From positions 124,381 to 188,380 of the forward strand of contig NZ_LMJL01000007.1 in the NCBI RefSeq assembly GCF_001429295.1: a stretch of DNA of 64,000 bases, given 5' to 3'. Position numbers and translations under genes: made by a program. This DNA comes from Flavobacterium sp. Root935 (GTDB taxonomy: Bacteria > Bacteroidota > Bacteroidia > Flavobacteriales > Flavobacteriaceae). A model generated the notes under the pieces. The model was not told where the DNA came from, made no database searches, and saw nothing but the letters and a program-made list of their open reading frames with translations. How positions within the stretch are numbered: position 1 is the stretch's first letter; each line of letters starts with the position of its first letter. Below are positions 61,977 to 64,000 of this stretch, one piece after another.

Positions 61977-64000
61977 TCACAAATTTACCACTTCAATTTC
62001 CGAACCGATATATACCAATGCCTTTTTTAACACTTTGTATCCTAAATCTTCAATTGCATCCTGATATTCTTGAATTTGATTTTGATATTTCGCATTAACT
62101 GCGCCCGTTTTATAATCCAAAAGATAAGCTTCTTTATTCTCTAAAAATACAATACGATCTGGTTTTAAAATTCTTCCTTCTTTTTGAACAATGGTCTGCT
62201 CATTCAAAACAGTATCATTTCCATTAAAACAAATGGATAATTCAGGATGATTTACAATTTCTCTTAAAGTCTTCAATACTTGCTCGACTTGATCAAAAGT
62301 AATTAACCCATTTTCGAGTGATTTTGTTACCGCCAGATCAATGTCTGATTTATCTTTAACAAAAGCCAAAATCTCATGTACAATATTTCCATACGAAATC
62401 GCTTCTTGTTGATGTGTTCCCCACATTAAAGCTTCACGCTGGGCAATTTTAATATTTTTAGGATTTAAAACTTCTTTTACGACTGGAATTGATTTTACTA
62501 AATCAACCGTTTTTGTGTTTTTTGAAAGTCTTAATTTATTCCCAAATTCATAATTCAGTTTCTCTTCATCATAAATCCCTTCATTAATTAAATACTTAAT
62601 AAAGAATGAAGCCATATTATTTGGATATTCACCGTCATTTTTTGCTTTCAGCGATTGAGAAATCACATACAATTGTTCTTCAGCACGAGTTAACGCAACG
62701 TACAAAACATTGATATTGTCCAATAATTCTTCTTGCTTTTTCAAGTTGAAAACTGCAGAAGCACTTTCACCAAAACTCTCCACAACACTGCTATTATCCA
62801 CCAGCGCTTTCGGAACCCCTAAATTCGTTTCTTCAGTGTCGAGCCATAATTTATCTTTTGGTTTACGATTATAATCTTCATCGGCAAAAGGCATAATTAC
62901 AACTGGAAATTCTAAACCTTTCGATTTATGGATTGTCATAATACGAACAGCATTATTTCCTTCCGGCGATGGAATACTAAATTTCTCTGCATTCTTATCC
63001 CAGAAAACTAAAAAATCTGCCACTCCTGATTGATTTCGAATATCACGCTCTAAAACAATATCCAGAAAAAACTGAACATAAGCATTTCCTTCTGAAGGAA
63101 GAATAAATTTAGAAATGATAATTTCAACCGCCTCGTAAAGAGATTTTTTTCGCACATCTTCAAAAGAAAAAGAAACATCAAAAGTTAAAAGCCATTCTTC
63201 AAATTCTTTCTCAAATCTATAACTCATCCCTTTAGCTATAAAATCATGAACTGGCATTGCCAAATCTTTAGTTGAAGCCAAGAAATGAAGAAAATTAGCT
63301 TTTGATTCTAAATTTGCACTGTTATTCAAATATCGAAGTAAATGAACTATCAAGCGAACTTCTGCCGCATTTTGAATCATCAAGGTTTCTGAAGACAAAA
63401 GCGGAATTCCTTGTTCGGTTAAATAATTAGCAACTGCAATTCCCTGATCTCTTTTTCGGGTCAGAATTACAATATCTTTATATTCAAAACCTTGTTTTAC
63501 CACTTCTTGAATGGTATTTAAAGTCGCTAAGACATACAAATCAGATTTCTCTACAGCTTCTTCATCATCAGCAAAATCATTTTTATCAACGACCGGTAGA
63601 AATGAAATATTGACGTAACCTCCGTTTTTTGAATTTATATTCTGAAAACTATGATTTTCGTATAAATCTTTATAATCTTCGTTTGAAAATTCAGCCGAGA
63701 TCAATTTAAAAAATGCATTATTGAACTCTATAACTTCGCTGTAGCTTCGATAATTGGTATTTAAATGCTTAATTGCCTTATCTGGGTTATTGAACGGATT
63801 TACATCTTTACTCAATTCAATAAACTGCTCTGCTTTACCGCCGCGCCAGCGATAAATCGACTGTTTAGGATCGCCAACAATCATCAATGTTCCTTTATTT
63901 CCTAAATCGTCTAAACCAGAAAGCGAATTATCAATTAACGGAATTAAATTCTGCCATTGCATTTCAGAAGTATCTTGAAATTCATCAATAAAAAAATGAC
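61977..64000 (-). CDS. AddA/UvrD-like helicase-nuclease, 5' end outside the window
   Basis: The gene enters from the right edge; 674 residues are present. Superfamily 1 motifs follow: F-I-D-E-F-Q-D-T-S (motif II, near the edge), V-G-D-P-K-Q-S-I-Y-R-W-R-G (III), N-Y-R-S (IV), M-T-I-H-K-S-K-G-L-E-F (V), V-A-L-T-R-A-E-E-Q (VI), and a C-terminal RecB nuclease with Y-L-L-D-Y-K-T-G. Walker A lies outside. With the AddB-like protein downstream it would form the double-strand break resection complex. Confidence 0.93.
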   Translation of the reverse strand, partial: HFFIDEFQDTSEMQWQNLIPLIDNSLSGLDDLGNKGTLMIVGDPKQSIYRWRGGKAEQFIELSKDVNPFNNPDKAIKHLNTNYRSYSEVIEFNNAFFKLISAEFSNEDYKDLYENHSFQNINSKNGGYVNISFLPVVDKNDFADDEEAVEKSDLYVLATLNTIQEVVKQGFEYKDIVILTRKRDQGIAVANYLTEQGIPLLSSETLMIQNAAEVRLIVHLLRYLNNSANLESKANFLHFLASTKDLAMPVHDFIAKGMSYRFEKEFEEWLLTFDVSFSFEDVRKKSLYEAVEIIISKFILPSEGNAYVQFFLDIVLERDIRNQSGVADFLVFWDKNAEKFSIPSPEGNNAVRIMTIHKSKGLEFPVVIMPFADEDYNRKPKDKLWLDTEETNLGVPKALVDNSSVVESFGESASAVFNLKKQEELLDNINVLYVALTRAEEQLYVISQSLKAKNDGEYPNNMASFFIKYLINEGIYDEEKLNYEFGNKLRLSKNTKTVDLVKSIPVVKEVLNPKNIKIAQREALMWGTHQQEAISYGNIVHEILAFVKDKSDIDLAVTKSLENGLITFDQVEQVLKTLREIVNHPELSICFNGNDTVLNEQTIVQKEGRILKPDRIVFLENKEAYLLDYKTGAVNAKYQNQIQEYQDAIEDLGYKVLKKALVYIGSEIEVVNL

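Overview
The window is a low-GC, gene-dense piece of a Bacteroidota chromosome, most likely Flavobacterium or a close relative. Gene content shows this: two-heme type succinate dehydrogenase with a single cytochrome b, zinc-free L32, HMG-CoA synthase next to sdh, an AddA/AddB-like pair, many small lipoproteins, a sorting-signal protein ending in a P-I-D/TM/basic tail. So do the promoters: several genes carry the Bacteroidota -7 element TAnnTTTG, some with TTG 19-21 nt upstream, and ribosome binding sites are not evident. Genes start with ATG or often TTG. No prophage, IS element, rRNA or CRISPR array is visible. One complete tRNA (CAU anticodon) is present.

Layout. 1-3.3 kb: end of a GIY-YIG nuclease gene running into a tRNA-like fragment, then small membrane and lipoprotein genes of unknown function. 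3.4-6.4 kb: LpxR-like outer-membrane lipid A deacylase, monofunctional transglycosylase and a FAD oxidoreductase in one overlapping minus-strand operon. 6.5-14.5 kb: S9 peptidase, a hybrid histidine kinase convergent with an NtrC-type sigma-54 regulator, and a tandem array of five secreted PepSY-like paralogues; this looks like one stress-sensing module. 14.5-20.2 kb: fatty-acid and cofactor housekeeping (accC, accB, fabH, rpmF, yceD-like, pdxA, ribE). 20.2-22.5 kb: sorting-signal protein, a C5 cytosine methyltransferase with a convergent Vsr-type nuclease, tRNA. 22.7-29 kb: methylmalonyl-CoA epimerase, two large envelope proteins of unknown role, Ig-like lipoprotein, nitrilase-family amidase.

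29.2-34 kb is the most coherent catabolic cluster: GntP/DsdX-like permease, RidA-like deaminase, a D-serine-dehydratase-type PLP enzyme carrying the H-x-C zinc motif, a membrane dipeptidase and a DeoR regulator. Read together they describe uptake and dehydration of a D-hydroxy amino acid released from dipeptides, with RidA removing the reactive imine. A GH20 hexosaminidase follows. 36.5-44.5 kb: a large low-complexity lipoprotein, sdhCAB and mvaS. 44.5-51.8 kb is an accessory patch: two paralogous membrane proteins, small enzymes, a broken ABC-ATPase-like gene and a beta-helix-like protein, bordered by interspersed repeats. 51.8-64 kb: pepP, an alpha/beta hydrolase, two Roadblock-like proteins, a 47-residue protein, a small ABC system whose membrane gene lacks a normal start codon, addB, an OmpA/TSP3 porin-like protein, kbl and the truncated addA at the right edge.
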